This document shows positions 15,664 to 24,066 of a DNA stretch of 44,252 nucleotides, piece by piece. The notes beneath the pieces are model-generated. The model made no database searches, had not been told where the DNA came from, and saw only the letters and a list, made by a program, of their open reading frames with translations. Made by a program: the position numbers and the translations under genes. How positions within the stretch are numbered: the first letter of the stretch is position 1; each line of letters begins with the position of its first letter. The stretch comes from an uncultured Lachnoclostridium sp. GTDB lineage: Bacteria > Bacillota > Clostridia > Lachnospirales > Lachnospiraceae. Location: contig CAKNJS010000020.1 of assembly GCA_930986645.1 (NCBI GenBank), positions 1 through 44,252 on the forward strand. The letters run 5' to 3'.

Positions 15664-17184
15664 ATGGCAGCAGTATGCATTTTGGATGAATTTGAAGTCC
15701 ATAAGAATGAGAAATTTTTAAAAATAGCAGATGAATTAAAACCCGAACTTCACGAAACGGTTGTAAGACCTCAAAATATGAATGAGCTTGCGGCAAAACA
15801 GTTTAAAAGAGATGATCAGATCGTTCTTGATTTCGGAAACCATCAGGTGGGCTGTGTCACTCTGAATCTGTCGAGCGCAGGGAGCCATCAGGATGCTCCG
15901 GCATACATTTATCTGAGATTTGCAGAGAGGATTGAAGAGCTGAGTGCTGATCCGGCAGAATATGACGGCTGGATCAGCAAGAGCTGGATTCAGGAAGAGT
16001 ATATTCATGTAGATGTCCTGCCGGCAGAGATCAGTCTTCCGAGACGCTATGCTTTCCGTTATCTGGAAATTAAAGTGATTGATGTGTCCATGAAATTTTC
16101 TGTAGTGGTCAATGATGTGTATGTAAAAGCTGTATCGGCTGTATGTCAGGATGATATTTCTCCTTTGAAAATGAAAGATCCGCTTCTTCAGAAGGTTGAC
16201 CGTGTGGCGGTCCGGACTCTTCAGAACTGTATGCAGGATGTGTTCGAAGACGGGCCCAAGCGTGACCGGCGGCTCTGGCTGGGGGACTTCAGACTGCAGG
16301 CAAGGGCAAATTATGAAACTTTTAAAAACTATGATCTGGTGAAGCGGTGTCTGTATCTTTTCGGAGGCATGACATTTAACGAGGGCAAGATCTCAGCATG
16401 CCTTTTTACAGAGCCCTGTCCGGAGCCGGATGACACCTATCTATTTGATTTCGCACTATTGTATGGCTCTGCCCTTCTTGACTATTACGAGGAGACAAAG
16501 GATGAAGAAACATTGAAAAATCTTTATCCGATGGCGATCCGTCAGATTGAGATCGGACTGGACTATCTGACCGAAGAGAATGTGATCCCGGATCGGAGCA
16601 ATGAATTCTGGTGTTTTGTTGACTGGGGAGAGGGGCTGAATAAACAGGCGGCGTCTCTTGCTATCCTCATCTATGCGATCCGATACGGTATCCGTCTCGC
16701 CAATTATATGGGAGACACAGGGCATATCGAATGGCTGAACAAAAAAGAGGCCGAGCTCAAGAAGAGTGCGGTGGATCATTTCTGGGATGAGGAGCGGCAG
16801 CTCTTTGTGAGCGGCAGCGAGCGGCAGATTTCATGGGCAACGCAGGTTTGGATGATCCTTGCGCGAGTATTTCCAAAAGAGAAAAACAGAGAGCTGATTT
16901 TAAGGACGATCAATGTGAATCCTCGTATCCAGATGGTGACTCCGTATATGTATCACCATTATATCGACGCACTCATACGATCGGATGAAAAGGAACGGGC
17001 GCTGAACGAGATTAAAAGATACTGGGGGGAGATGGTACATGACGGTGCGGATACTTTCTGGGAAGTATATAATCCGTACAACAAATACGAGTCTCCTTAC
17101 GGTTCTGTGATGATGAACAGCTTCTGTCACGCATGGAGCTGCACGCCGACTTATTTCCTTCGGAAATTCTATGAAAATGCGTGA
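15664..17184 (+). CDS. Six-hairpin glycosidase, GH78 alpha-L-rhamnosidase-like
   Basis: A 506-residue protein without a signal peptide, so cytoplasmic. An N-terminal beta domain (about 1-165, containing IVLDFGNHQVGCVTLNLSS and YLRFAERIEEL) precedes an (alpha/alpha)6 barrel. The motif VFEDGPKRDRRLWLGDFRLQ (about 195-215) corresponds to the GH78 stretch DCPQRDERLGWTGD that holds the general acid. EFWCFVDWGEG near 310 and ADTFWEVYNPY near 465 are further barrel positions with acidic residues. It likely removes a terminal deoxyhexose or related sugar from an imported oligosaccharide; the exact sugar is uncertain. Start chosen at 15664 because of GGAGG at 15650 and the promoter position. Confidence 0.8.
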   Translation: MAAVCILDEFEVHKNEKFLKIADELKPELHETVVRPQNMNELAAKQFKRDDQIVLDFGNHQVGCVTLNLSSAGSHQDAPAYIYLRFAERIEELSADPAEYDGWISKSWIQEEYIHVDVLPAEISLPRRYAFRYLEIKVIDVSMKFSVVVNDVYVKAVSAVCQDDISPLKMKDPLLQKVDRVAVRTLQNCMQDVFEDGPKRDRRLWLGDFRLQARANYETFKNYDLVKRCLYLFGGMTFNEGKISACLFTEPCPEPDDTYLFDFALLYGSALLDYYEETKDEETLKNLYPMAIRQIEIGLDYLTEENVIPDRSNEFWCFVDWGEGLNKQAASLAILIYAIRYGIRLANYMGDTGHIEWLNKKEAELKKSAVDHFWDEERQLFVSGSERQISWATQVWMILARVFPKEKNRELILRTINVNPRIQMVTPYMYHHYIDALIRSDEKERALNEIKRYWGEMVHDGADTFWEVYNPYNKYESPYGSVMMNSFCHAWSCTPTYFLRKFYENA

Positions 17185-17307
17185 GTGTTAGAAAAAGAAT
17201 GATTCGAATAAGGAGCTGCAGTCCTGAAATGGGGCGCAGGTTATACCCGTTTGCGACAGGATCCCGACAGTTTGCGCCGGAGAAATAAATTGGATTGTAA
17301 AAGATGC

Positions 17308-17313
17308 TATAAT
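17308..17313 (+). promoter_or_regulatory. Extended -10 promoter of the GH43-like gene
   Basis: TGCTATAAT (17305-17313) is an extended -10 element in the 182-bp gap between the two glycosidase genes. No good -35 is seen, which is usual for this class. Confidence 0.45.
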
Positions 17314-17366
17314 TTTCCTCAATAAGAGTGTTATTTTTGGTAAATCGGACAGAGGAGGAATGAGAA

Positions 17367-18824
17367 ATGGAGAAGAAACAGGCATTTAATCCGTATCTGC
17401 CAAGTTATGAATATGTCCCGGACGGGGAGCCTCATGTTGTGGACGGAAGAGTATATATTTACGGCTCGCATGATCTGTTTAACGGATTGAATTTCTGCCT
17501 TGGCGATTATGTATGCTGGTCTGCACCGGTCGATGATTTGGGAAACTGGCGGTATGAAGGATGTATCTACAAGAGAGAACAGGATCCGGCGGCGCCGAAG
17601 ATCCGCTTGACAAACGGACTCGCCGCTCCTGATATGGTGCGGGGCGATGATGGCAGATATTATCTGTATTATTTTATGGGCGGCACGAAGATGATCTCTG
17701 TAGCGGTGTGTGACAAACCCGCGGGAAAATATGAATTTTACGGATATGTACAGTATACGGATAAAGTTCCGATCGGCAAGAAAAATGAGCCTTTTCAGTT
17801 TGACCCGGGCATCTTCCGGGATGATGACGGAAGACTGTATCTTTATACGGGATTTGCCCTTCAAGGCAATCCGATCCTGCTGGACGGATCTAAACCGACA
17901 GAACACGGACCGATGTGCTTTGAAATCGATCCAAAAGATATGCTGACTGTCAAGAGCGGCCCGGAGTATATAGGGATTGCAGGAGAAAAGGAGTCTGTCG
18001 GAACGCCTTATGAGGGACATGCATTTCTGGAGGCAAGCTCTATGAGAAAATTCGGGGATACCTATTACTTTATCTACAGTTCTCTGAACAGCCATGAACT
18101 CTGTTATGCGACCAGCGATAATCCTGTGCACGGATTTGAGTACGGCGGTATTCTTGTAAGCAACGGAGATATAGGACTTCCCGGAGTTACGGATGTAAAG
18201 CATGCGAAGAACTATACGGGGAATACTCATGGAAGTCTGATTGAGATCAACGGAAACTATTATGTATTTTATCACAGGCATACAAACCGTAAGCAGTCTT
18301 CCAGACAGGCCTGTGCAGAGAGGATCCGCTTTGAGGATGGTAAGTTTTACCAAGCTGAATTGACTTCCTGCGGTCTTAATAACGGCCCGCTCAAAGGACA
18401 TGGAAAATATCCGGCGTATATCGCATGCAATCTGTACGGCAGAAAAGGAACTATGTTTTACAGCATGATCAAGCACAGAAAAGGCGGATATCCGTATATT
18501 ACTCAGGACGGAGGAGACCGTGAGGACGGACCGGATCAGTATGTGGCGAATGTATGTGACGGTGCGGTCATGGGATACAAATATTTTGATCTTGCAGACA
18601 CGAAAGAAATCCGGATCAATATCAAAGGAAATGCAGACGGAGTTGTAACAGTAAAGGACGGAGACGGACCGGATGCGGTTCAGCTTTCTGAGATCAGAGT
18701 ATCCGGTGCGGGCAGCGGGAAAGAGTTCGTCGGGAAACTTGACAATGTGAAGAACGGACAGGCGTTGTTCTTCAGTTTTAAGGGAAAGGGCGCTTTCAAG
18801 TTTTTATCATTTGAATTGAAATAA
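17367..18824 (+). CDS. GH43-family glycosidase with C-terminal beta domain
   Basis: A 485-residue protein without a signal peptide. The first 310 or so residues form a five-bladed propeller of the GH43 kind: VVDGRVYIYGSHD (blade 1), LAAPDMVRGDDGRYYLYYF (PDM, the pKa-modulating Asp), FQFDPGIFRDDDGRLYLYTG, and FLEASSMRKFGDTYYFIYSS, where the Glu is the likely general acid. TGNTHGSLIEINGNYYVFYHRHTN is a conserved final blade with a metal-site His. The C-terminal part (about 350-485) resembles a CBM6-like beta sandwich. Substrates in this group include arabinose- or xylose-containing oligosaccharides; which one cannot be told. GAGGAGG precedes the ATG. Confidence 0.85.
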   Translation: MEKKQAFNPYLPSYEYVPDGEPHVVDGRVYIYGSHDLFNGLNFCLGDYVCWSAPVDDLGNWRYEGCIYKREQDPAAPKIRLTNGLAAPDMVRGDDGRYYLYYFMGGTKMISVAVCDKPAGKYEFYGYVQYTDKVPIGKKNEPFQFDPGIFRDDDGRLYLYTGFALQGNPILLDGSKPTEHGPMCFEIDPKDMLTVKSGPEYIGIAGEKESVGTPYEGHAFLEASSMRKFGDTYYFIYSSLNSHELCYATSDNPVHGFEYGGILVSNGDIGLPGVTDVKHAKNYTGNTHGSLIEINGNYYVFYHRHTNRKQSSRQACAERIRFEDGKFYQAELTSCGLNNGPLKGHGKYPAYIACNLYGRKGTMFYSMIKHRKGGYPYITQDGGDREDGPDQYVANVCDGAVMGYKYFDLADTKEIRINIKGNADGVVTVKDGDGPDAVQLSEIRVSGAGSGKEFVGKLDNVKNGQALFFSFKGKGAFKFLSFELK

Positions 18825-18862
18825 AAACAAATTAAAAGAAATGAAAATAATTACAAAGAAAT

Positions 18863-18894
18863 TAAACCGGAGTTTGTTAGGGACTCCGGTTTTA
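18863..18894 (+). terminator. Intrinsic terminator after the GH43-like gene
   Basis: TAAACCGGAGT (18863-18873) pairs with ACTCCGGTTTTA (18883-18894), giving an A-tract, stem and T-tract typical of a terminator. Confidence 0.8.
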
Positions 18895-18934
18895 AAATAT
18901 TTAGAAAAAAATAATACTCCGGCGGCGGGGGGCA

Positions 18935-18943
18935 TGGTATAAT
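18935..18943 (+). promoter_or_regulatory. Extended -10 promoter of the DUF5685 operon
   Basis: TGGTATAAT (18935-18943), a perfect extended -10. The predicted start, about 18950, falls inside the first leader hairpin. Confidence 0.65.
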
Positions 18944-18945
18944 GA

Positions 18946-18998
18946 TTGCGCAAAGCGCAATTCAGACCGACATAGCCGGTCTGTCCTGCTGCGCAGGA
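18946..18998 (+). promoter_or_regulatory. Triple perfect hairpin leader
   Basis: Three perfect hairpins follow each other almost without a gap: TTGCGC-AAA-GCGCAA (18946-18960), CAGACCG-7 nt-CGGTCTG (18963-18983) and TCCTGC-TGC-GCAGGA (18984-18998). They end 24 nt before the DUF5685 start codon. They may protect the mRNA 5' end, or some may be protein sites at the promoter. Confidence 0.6.
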
Positions 18999-19022
18999 AG
19001 AATATGAAGACAGGAGTATTAT

Positions 19023-19859
19023 ATGTTTGGTTATGTAACGATATGTGAACCGGAGCTGAAAGTAAAAGATCTGAAGAAATACAGGGCATATTACTGCGGG
19101 CTCTGCCGCGAACTGAAAGAGGAGTACGGTTTTTTGGGGCAGATGACGCTCACATATGATATGACATTTGCCATCATCCTTCTGTCCTCATTGTATGAGA
19201 ATATCGCGGATATAGAGATGCACCGTTGTAAAGTCCATCCTGTAAAAAAACAGATGATGTTAAGAAATGAGATCACTTCCTATGCAGCTGCAATGAATGT
19301 TCTTCTGGCATATTACCATATGGATGATGACTGGCGGGATGACCGGAAAATCACAAGTTTTATGACGAAGAGTGTGATTCACGGCAAGGTGAAGAAGATT
19401 ATAGAGCAGTATCCCGGACAGAGTGAAGCAATCAGAACTTCTCTGGAAGAACTTGAGCGGTGTGAGAAGGAAAACAGTATGGATATTGACCGTACGGCGG
19501 GATGCTTCGGCCGGCTGATGGAAGAACTGTTCCTTTACCGGAAAGATATTTGGGAGAAGAATCTGCGGAAAATAGGATTCTTTCTCGGAAAATTTATCTA
19601 TCTCATGGATGCTTATGAAGACCTGCCGGAAGATCTTGAAAAAGACAGATATAATCCGCTTAGAAAAATTTACGGGGAGCCGGATTATGAGCAGAGAATT
19701 AAACAGATTCTGTGTATGATGATCGCGGAGAGCACAGCGGAATTTGAGAGGCTTCCATGCCTTGTAGATGTGGACATTTTGCGCAATATATTGTATGATG
19801 GGGTGTGGAGTCGATATAATAAGATACAGATGAAGAAAAGTGAGGAACAGAAAAAATGA
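19023..19859 (+). CDS. DUF5685 family protein
   Basis: A 278-residue, mainly helical, soluble protein. The N-terminus [36 protein letters not shown], with a CxxC pair, is the signature of DUF5685. Further Cys and His ([11 protein letters not shown] near 68, [28 protein letters not shown] near 200) suggest a metal- or prenyl-synthase-like all-helical pocket, but no activity is established. It overlaps the following J-domain gene by four bases (ATGA), and a third membrane protein gene follows, so the three form one unit. CAGGAG precedes the ATG. Confidence 0.8.
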   Translation: MFGYVTICEPELKVKDLKKYRAYYCGLCRELKEEYGFLGQMTLTYDMTFAIILLSSLYENIADIEMHRCKVHPVKKQMMLRNEITSYAAAMNVLLAYYHMDDDWRDDRKITSFMTKSVIHGKVKKIIEQYPGQSEAIRTSLEELERCEKENSMDIDRTAGCFGRLMEELFLYRKDIWEKNLRKIGFFLGKFIYLMDAYEDLPEDLEKDRYNPLRKIYGEPDYEQRIKQILCMMIAESTAEFERLPCLVDVDILRNILYDGVWSRYNKIQMKKSEEQKK

Positions 19860-20551
19860 ATAAGAATCCATATGAGGTGCTCGGAGTATCTCCGAACGCG
19901 TCAGATGATGAGATAAAGAAAGCATACCGCGATCTGACGCGGAAATATCATCCGGATGCCAATGTGGACAATCCGCTGGCGGATCTGGCTGAAGAGAAGT
20001 TCAAAGAAGTACAGGAAGCTTATGATACGATCATGCATGAGCGTGCTTCCGGTAATTCCGGCGGATATTCCTATGGGGGAAATTCTTCTTCCGGCAGCTC
20101 GGGCGGATACTCCTATGGGGGTTCGTCTTATGGAAATACCGGCGGATACGGCGGCTATCAGAATGCTCAGCAGGATCCGAGACTTCAGGCGGCTGTCAAC
20201 TATATCAATAACAGACGTTTTCGTGAGGCGCTTAACACACTGGATCAGGTGCCGGAGAGGACAGCCCTCTGGTATTATCTGAGCGGCTGCGCGAATGCGG
20301 GGCTTGGGAACAATGTGCTGGCAAGAGACCATGCGGCTCAGGCAGTTAATATGGAACCCAATAATATGCAGTACAGACAGCTGTTAAATCAGCTTGATTT
20401 CAGCAGCAGGAGATATCAGAACAGCCCGTATGGCAATGGATACGGCATGGGCGGAAACACATCCTGCGGTACAGGAAATTTCTGCTGTGATCTTTGGCTC
20501 GCTGACACATGCTGTGAATGTATGGGAGGAGATCTTTGTTCATGCATGTAA
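19856..20551 (+). CDS. J-domain (DnaJ-like) protein with Gly/Ser/Tyr linker and Cys-rich tail
   Basis: A 231-residue protein. The J domain covers residues 1-66 ([23 protein letters not shown]) with the HPD motif at 32-34 that stimulates DnaK. A low-complexity Gly/Ser/Tyr linker follows (about 67-100). A TPR-like helical part (about 105-175, [47 protein letters not shown]) comes next, then a tail ending in eight Cys within 26 residues ([17 protein letters not shown]). It lacks the canonical DnaJ zinc and client domains, so it is a specialised cochaperone. It is translationally coupled to DUF5685. The Cys tail could bind metal or membrane. Confidence 0.88.
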   Translation: MNKNPYEVLGVSPNASDDEIKKAYRDLTRKYHPDANVDNPLADLAEEKFKEVQEAYDTIMHERASGNSGGYSYGGNSSSGSSGGYSYGGSSYGNTGGYGGYQNAQQDPRLQAAVNYINNRRFREALNTLDQVPERTALWYYLSGCANAGLGNNVLARDHAAQAVNMEPNNMQYRQLLNQLDFSSRRYQNSPYGNGYGMGGNTSCGTGNFCCDLWLADTCCECMGGDLCSCM

Positions 20552-21072
20552 AGGCAAAGACAGTGGCGCTTGGGGGGCTTCTTCTGGCGCTTACCGTAGT
20601 GTTTATGGCGCTTGGAAGCATCATTGAAACGAGCACATTATTCCTGCTCGCGGCGGCTTCCTTTTTTGTGGGAATCGTTGTGAGAGAATTCGGGCTGAAG
20701 ACCGGAGGAGCCTTTTATCTGGCAGCAGTCCTTCTGGGAGCGATCACCGCACCGAATAAATTTTATGTGCTCACTTTTGCAGCTATGGGATTATATATCT
20801 GGGGGATCGAGGCTGTCTGGAGATGGCTCGAGAAACACCCGGAGATGACGCAGAGATATACGTTTTTCTGGATTGCGAAATATGTGATTTTCAATATTGT
20901 TTATATACCGATAGTAATACTCTTCCGTGATCTGCTTTTTGCACAGGCAGTATCGGCAGGAATTATGGCAGCTGTTATTGCAGGCGGCCAGATCGGTCTG
21001 TTTATCTACGACAGAGCGTATGATTATGTGCAGGTGCATCTGTGGGGGAAGATGAGAGGAAGATTTTTATAA
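20542..21072 (+). CDS. Multi-pass membrane protein of unknown function
   Basis: A 176-residue protein with about five hydrophobic segments ([84 protein letters not shown]). The general look resembles ECF-type S components or small integral membrane proteins with no assigned role. The start at 20542 is supported by GGAGGAGA 8-9 nt upstream; the ATG at 20518 has no such site. It overlaps the J-domain gene by 10 bp, which argues for co-expression. Confidence 0.75.
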   Translation: MHVKAKTVALGGLLLALTVVFMALGSIIETSTLFLLAAASFFVGIVVREFGLKTGGAFYLAAVLLGAITAPNKFYVLTFAAMGLYIWGIEAVWRWLEKHPEMTQRYTFFWIAKYVIFNIVYIPIVILFRDLLFAQAVSAGIMAAVIAGGQIGLFIYDRAYDYVQVHLWGKMRGRFL

Positions 21073-21088
21073 TCGGAATCAGCTATTA

Positions 21089-21127
21089 AAAATACCGGGC
21101 AGCTAATCGAACAGCGCCCGGTATTTT
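21089..21127 (+). terminator. Intrinsic terminator of the DUF5685-DnaJ operon
   Basis: AAAATACCGGGC pairs with GCCCGGTATTTT around a 14-nt loop, directly after the membrane protein gene. A second small hairpin, GAGCCACA-TTTC-TGTGGCTC, follows near 21147-21166. Confidence 0.8.
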
Positions 21128-21284
21128 GTATAAATAAAAAAGGAAGAGCCACATTTCTGTGGCTCAAAGGGGGAAAAAGTTTATGAAAAAGTGTTCTTTT
21201 CAAGAACAATTATAGTATAGAAAAGAGTTGTGTAAAAAGTGTGTTCAACTTTTGAATGGATTATGAACAATGAGTAAAAAACTG

Positions 21285-21313
21285 TTGCAATCTTGAAAAT
21301 AAAGAGTTATATT
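21285..21313 (+). promoter_or_regulatory. Promoter of the riboswitch-ribU unit
   Basis: TTGCAA (21285-21290), 17 bp, TATATT (21308-21313), about 22 nt before the FMN aptamer. Confidence 0.55.
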
Positions 21314-21334
21314 AATACACGTAAAAGGAATAAA

Positions 21335-21462
21335 ATCTTCGGGGTCGGGTGCAAGTCCCAACCGGCGGTAAAGTCCGCGAACTGCTTTACAGCAGCCGAA
21401 CCGGTGACTTTCTTTAGGGAGAATTCCGGTACCGACAGTATAGTCTGGATGAGAGAAGAGAT
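21335..21462 (+). promoter_or_regulatory. FMN riboswitch (RFN element)
   Basis: The conserved RFN blocks are present in order: ATCTTCGGGG, GGGTGCAAGTCCCAACCGGCGGT, AAGTCCGCGA, the variable hairpin, GAACCGGTGA, ATTCCGGTACCGACAGT and the closing GATGAGAGAAGA. FMN binding should favour the terminator at 21521-21549 and shut off ribU. Confidence 0.95.
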
Positions 21463-21520
21463 TTATAGCTGCCTGTATATGATGTGAGCATCAGGCAGCA
21501 GTCCATTGTATGAGGAATGA

Positions 21521-21549
21521 ACCCCGGAAAGAAATTTCCGGGGTTTTTT
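21521..21549 (+). terminator. Riboswitch-controlled terminator
   Basis: ACCCCGGAAA (21521-21530), GAAA loop, TTTCCGGGGT (21535-21544) and a T-run. It lies between the FMN aptamer and ribU as the expression platform. A GCTGCCTG/CAGGCAGC stem (about 21468-21500) lies between the two. Confidence 0.9.
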
Positions 21550-21661
21550 ACTGTGTTTTATATGGCACACAGAAACGGCTGATGGACAAAATTTCCATGA
21601 AGATTGCCTTTTTCAAAAATTAATATGCCGCATAGTGCGGTGGAAAAAGGAGAGAAGAAAG

Positions 21662-22306
21662 ATGAGTACAGAAACAAAAACAACAGTACAGACACAGGGA
21701 AAGGAAAAGGAGAGATTTGGCGTCAGAGCACTTGTGAATATCGGTATGCTTTCGGCAATCGCAATCATTTTGATGCTTTTTGAAATTCCACTTCCGTTTG
21801 CGCCGTCATTCTATGAGATCGACTTTAGTGAAGTGCCTGTCATGGTAGGATGTTTTGCCATGGGACCGTTTGCGGGAGCGCTTATTGAGTTCGTAAAGAT
21901 CCTGCTCAATTTTGTGTTTACAGGCACAGATACCGCTGGGGTTGGTGAACTTGCCAATTTCGTCATCGGCTGTTCCCTCTGTGTTCCTGCCGGCCTGATC
22001 TACAGAAGAAAACGTACAAGAACTACGGCTCTGATCGGTATGGCTGTTGGAACTGTTGCTATGACTGTGATCGGATGCGCAGTGAATGCGTACATACTTC
22101 TGCCGACGTATGCCGCAGCATTCGGTATGCCTATGGATGCGCTTGTAGAGATGGGAACTGCGGTAAACCCGAATATCACAAGCCTTTCCACATTTGTGAT
22201 CTTTGCAGTGGCGCCGTTTAATCTCCTGAAAGGAGTACTTGTATCAGCTATTGTATTTCTTATCTATAAGAAGATCAGCCCGATTTTCAGAATGCGTCTG
22301 TCATGA
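21662..22306 (+). CDS. ribU: Riboflavin transporter RibU (ECF S component)
   Basis: A 214-residue membrane protein with about six hydrophobic segments. RibU-type features are ALVNIGMLSAIAIILMLFEIPLPFAPSFYEIDFSEVPVM near the N-terminus (the FYEIDFSEVP stretch is diagnostic), FAMGPFAGALIEFVKILLNF, and the C-terminal FAVAPFNLLKGVLVSAIVFLIYKK. It binds riboflavin and pairs with the shared ECF module encoded elsewhere. The FMN riboswitch upstream confirms the vitamin. The ATG at 21662 is preceded by AAAGGAGAG; an in-frame GTG at 21635 has no such site. Confidence 0.95.
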   Translation: MSTETKTTVQTQGKEKERFGVRALVNIGMLSAIAIILMLFEIPLPFAPSFYEIDFSEVPVMVGCFAMGPFAGALIEFVKILLNFVFTGTDTAGVGELANFVIGCSLCVPAGLIYRRKRTRTTALIGMAVGTVAMTVIGCAVNAYILLPTYAAAFGMPMDALVEMGTAVNPNITSLSTFVIFAVAPFNLLKGVLVSAIVFLIYKKISPIFRMRLS

Positions 22307-22376
22307 GAGAGCGGACGGCAAAGGTTGTAAAATGGAGCCAATATGGTCATTTTTCTTGAGGAGACAGATGACGGGG

Positions 22377-22414
22377 CTGCCGCACTAAATAATTAGTGCG
22401 GCAGCACTTTTTTT
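22377..22414 (+). terminator. Intrinsic terminator after ribU
   Basis: CTGCCGCACTAA-ATAA-TTAGTGCGGCAG, a 12-bp perfect stem, followed by CACTTTTTTT. The rest of the 361-bp gap (22307-22668) holds the next gene's promoter and leader and no gene. Confidence 0.9.
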
Positions 22415-22534
22415 GCAAAGAATAAGAGCCAAGTCTGTGACGCGGCAGCTCCATAATTTTTGTGAAAATACAGTTCAATCTGTGCCGTCAGAAAAGTCCT
22501 GTTGACGCGTTAAAAGCGAGTAGAAATAAAAAAG

Positions 22535-22563
22535 TTGACAACTCCGGAAGTTTGTATTAAAAT
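22535..22563 (+). promoter_or_regulatory. Promoter of the cell wall hydrolase gene
   Basis: TTGACA (22535-22540), 17 bp, TAAAAT (22558-22563), with a leader of about 100 nt before the start codon. Confidence 0.65.
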
Positions 22564-22668
22564 ACCGCCTGTAACATTTTTGTAATATTTGTAATAAAAC
22601 TGAAAATAATAACATATATATTTAAAAGAAGTTTGTAAAGATATTGCAATCTGTTAGAGGAGGAGTAT

Positions 22669-23376
22669 ATGAAGAATAATCAAAACAGGCGGTTTTTTCG
22701 TATGTTTTACGCCGCAACTGCAAGTGTAACTTTGTTAACAGGTTTTACAAGTCTGGCAGCAGAGAAGAATATACCTGTAACAGAACCAAGTTTGGAGCAG
22801 GAGGAAACTTCGTGGAATTTTGCAGATGCCGTAACGGATATACAGGAAAGTGCTGTGAGTGAGACAAAAGCCGCTGCAGCAGAGGCCTATAAAGCGTATC
22901 AGAAAAAGGTAGAAGAAGAGAAGAAAGCAGCAGAAGAAGCAAAAAGACTTGCTGAGGAAAAAGCTGCACAGGAAGCTGCTGCGCAGGCTGAGAAAGAAGC
23001 CCGGGCTCAGGCAGAACAGGCACAGGCTTCCTCGGTCAGTGCATCCGCATCTGAGCAGGAACTTCTGGCGGCTCTGATCTTCTGTGAAGCGGGAAATCAG
23101 CCTTATGACGGACAGGTGGCTGTAGGGGCAGTCGTCATGAACCGGGTAAGGAGCGGGTCTTTCCCTGATACGATCACGGATGTGATCTATCAGTCAGGCC
23201 AGTTTACACCGGCTGTGACAGGGTGGCTGGATTCGGTGCTTGCAAGCGATGGGTATACAGATTCTGCAATGCAGGCAGCAGCAGACGCGCTGGCCGGAAG
23301 CAATCCGATCGGGGACTGTCTGTACTTTAGTACAGGCGGAGGAGGCTATCAGCTTGGGGATCATTATTTCCGATAA
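22669..23376 (+). CDS. Secreted cell wall hydrolase, SleB-type (Hydrolase_2)
   Basis: A 235-residue exported protein. A signal peptide covers residues 1-30 (TLLTGFTSLA/AEKN). An acidic stretch and then an Ala/Glu/Lys coiled coil follow (about 64-120), which probably spaces the enzyme from the surface. The C-terminal domain (about 128-235) has the SleB fold: the catalytic Glu140 in ALIFCEAGNQPYDGQ, AVGAVVMNRVRSGSFPDTI, IYQSGQFTP and the final GDHYF. SleB enzymes are peptidoglycan lytic transglycosylases. In vegetative cells such coiled-coil versions act in growth or separation; germination is also possible. AGAGGAGGAG precedes the ATG. Confidence 0.9.
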   Translation: MKNNQNRRFFRMFYAATASVTLLTGFTSLAAEKNIPVTEPSLEQEETSWNFADAVTDIQESAVSETKAAAAEAYKAYQKKVEEEKKAAEEAKRLAEEKAAQEAAAQAEKEARAQAEQAQASSVSASASEQELLAALIFCEAGNQPYDGQVAVGAVVMNRVRSGSFPDTITDVIYQSGQFTPAVTGWLDSVLASDGYTDSAMQAAADALAGSNPIGDCLYFSTGGGGYQLGDHYFR

Positions 23377-23485
23377 ATACGGATTTCGCCGATACAGCGG
23401 ATGGTAATAGCAGCATAATTATGATAAAATAGTCCGGTATTGATGAAATCACAGTGTATGATTGGGAGAACAGGAGAGACAAGAG

Positions 23486-23977
23486 ATGGCAATCCGGATA
23501 AGAGAATACAAAAAAGATGATGTAAATGAAGCGGTAAATATATGGAATCAGGTCGTGGAGGATGGAGAAGCGTTTCCGCAGATGGAATTACTGACGGAGA
23601 AAACCGGAGATGAATTCTTTAAGGAGCAGTCGTTTACCGGTATTGCTTACGACGAGGATACCGGAGAAATCGCAGGTCTGTATATCCTGCATCCGAATAA
23701 TATCGGGCGCTGCGGGCATATCTGCAATGCCAGCTATGCTGTGCGAAGAGACCTGCGGGGACAGCACACTGGAGAAAAACTGGTGACTCACTGTATGAAG
23801 AAAGGAAGAGAGCTGGGGTTTCGCATCCTGCAGTTTAACGCGGTGGTCGCCTCCAACAAATATGCGCTGAGACTGTATGAAAAGCTTGGTTTTATCCGGC
23901 TTGGAGCTATTCCCGGCGGCTTCCTTATGAAAGACGGGCATTATGAAGATATCATTCCGCATTATCATGTATTGTAA
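23486..23977 (+). CDS. GNAT-family N-acetyltransferase
   Basis: A 163-residue GNAT protein: MAIRIREYKKDDVNEAVNIWNQV is the usual first strand and helix, YAVRRDLRGQHTGEKLVTHCMKKGRELGF is the acetyl-CoA pyrophosphate loop and helix, and NKYALRLYEKLGFIRLGAIPGGF is the C-terminal motif B. It moves an acetyl group from acetyl-CoA to an amine. The acceptor is unknown. The ATG at 23486 has GGAGAGACAAGAG upstream; the frame is open to a TTG at 23462 with no better site. The stop codon's last base begins a perfect inverted repeat. Confidence 0.88.
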   Translation: MAIRIREYKKDDVNEAVNIWNQVVEDGEAFPQMELLTEKTGDEFFKEQSFTGIAYDEDTGEIAGLYILHPNNIGRCGHICNASYAVRRDLRGQHTGEKLVTHCMKKGRELGFRILQFNAVVASNKYALRLYEKLGFIRLGAIPGGFLMKDGHYEDIIPHYHVL

Positions 23978-24062
23978 AATTTCGATTTTTCGTACTGTCT
24001 GATATAATGTACAAAGTCTGAAATACATTCATCTGCTGAGCCGGTACGAAAAATCGAAATTT
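23977..24062. repeat. Perfect 19-bp inverted repeat filling a convergent intergenic gap
   Basis: AAATTTCGATTTTTCGTAC (23977-23995) and its exact reverse complement (24044-24062) enclose 48 bp. The pair fits between the stop codons of the GNAT gene and topB (24067). The enclosed segment holds a TATAAT (24003-24008). No T-run follows either arm, so it is not a standard terminator. Confidence 0.85.
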
Positions 24063-24066
24063 ATAT

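Noticed and set aside
17331-18476. 381-codon minus-strand frame over the GH43-like gene
   Set aside because: Antisense shadow; the plus strand shows GH43 blades throughout.
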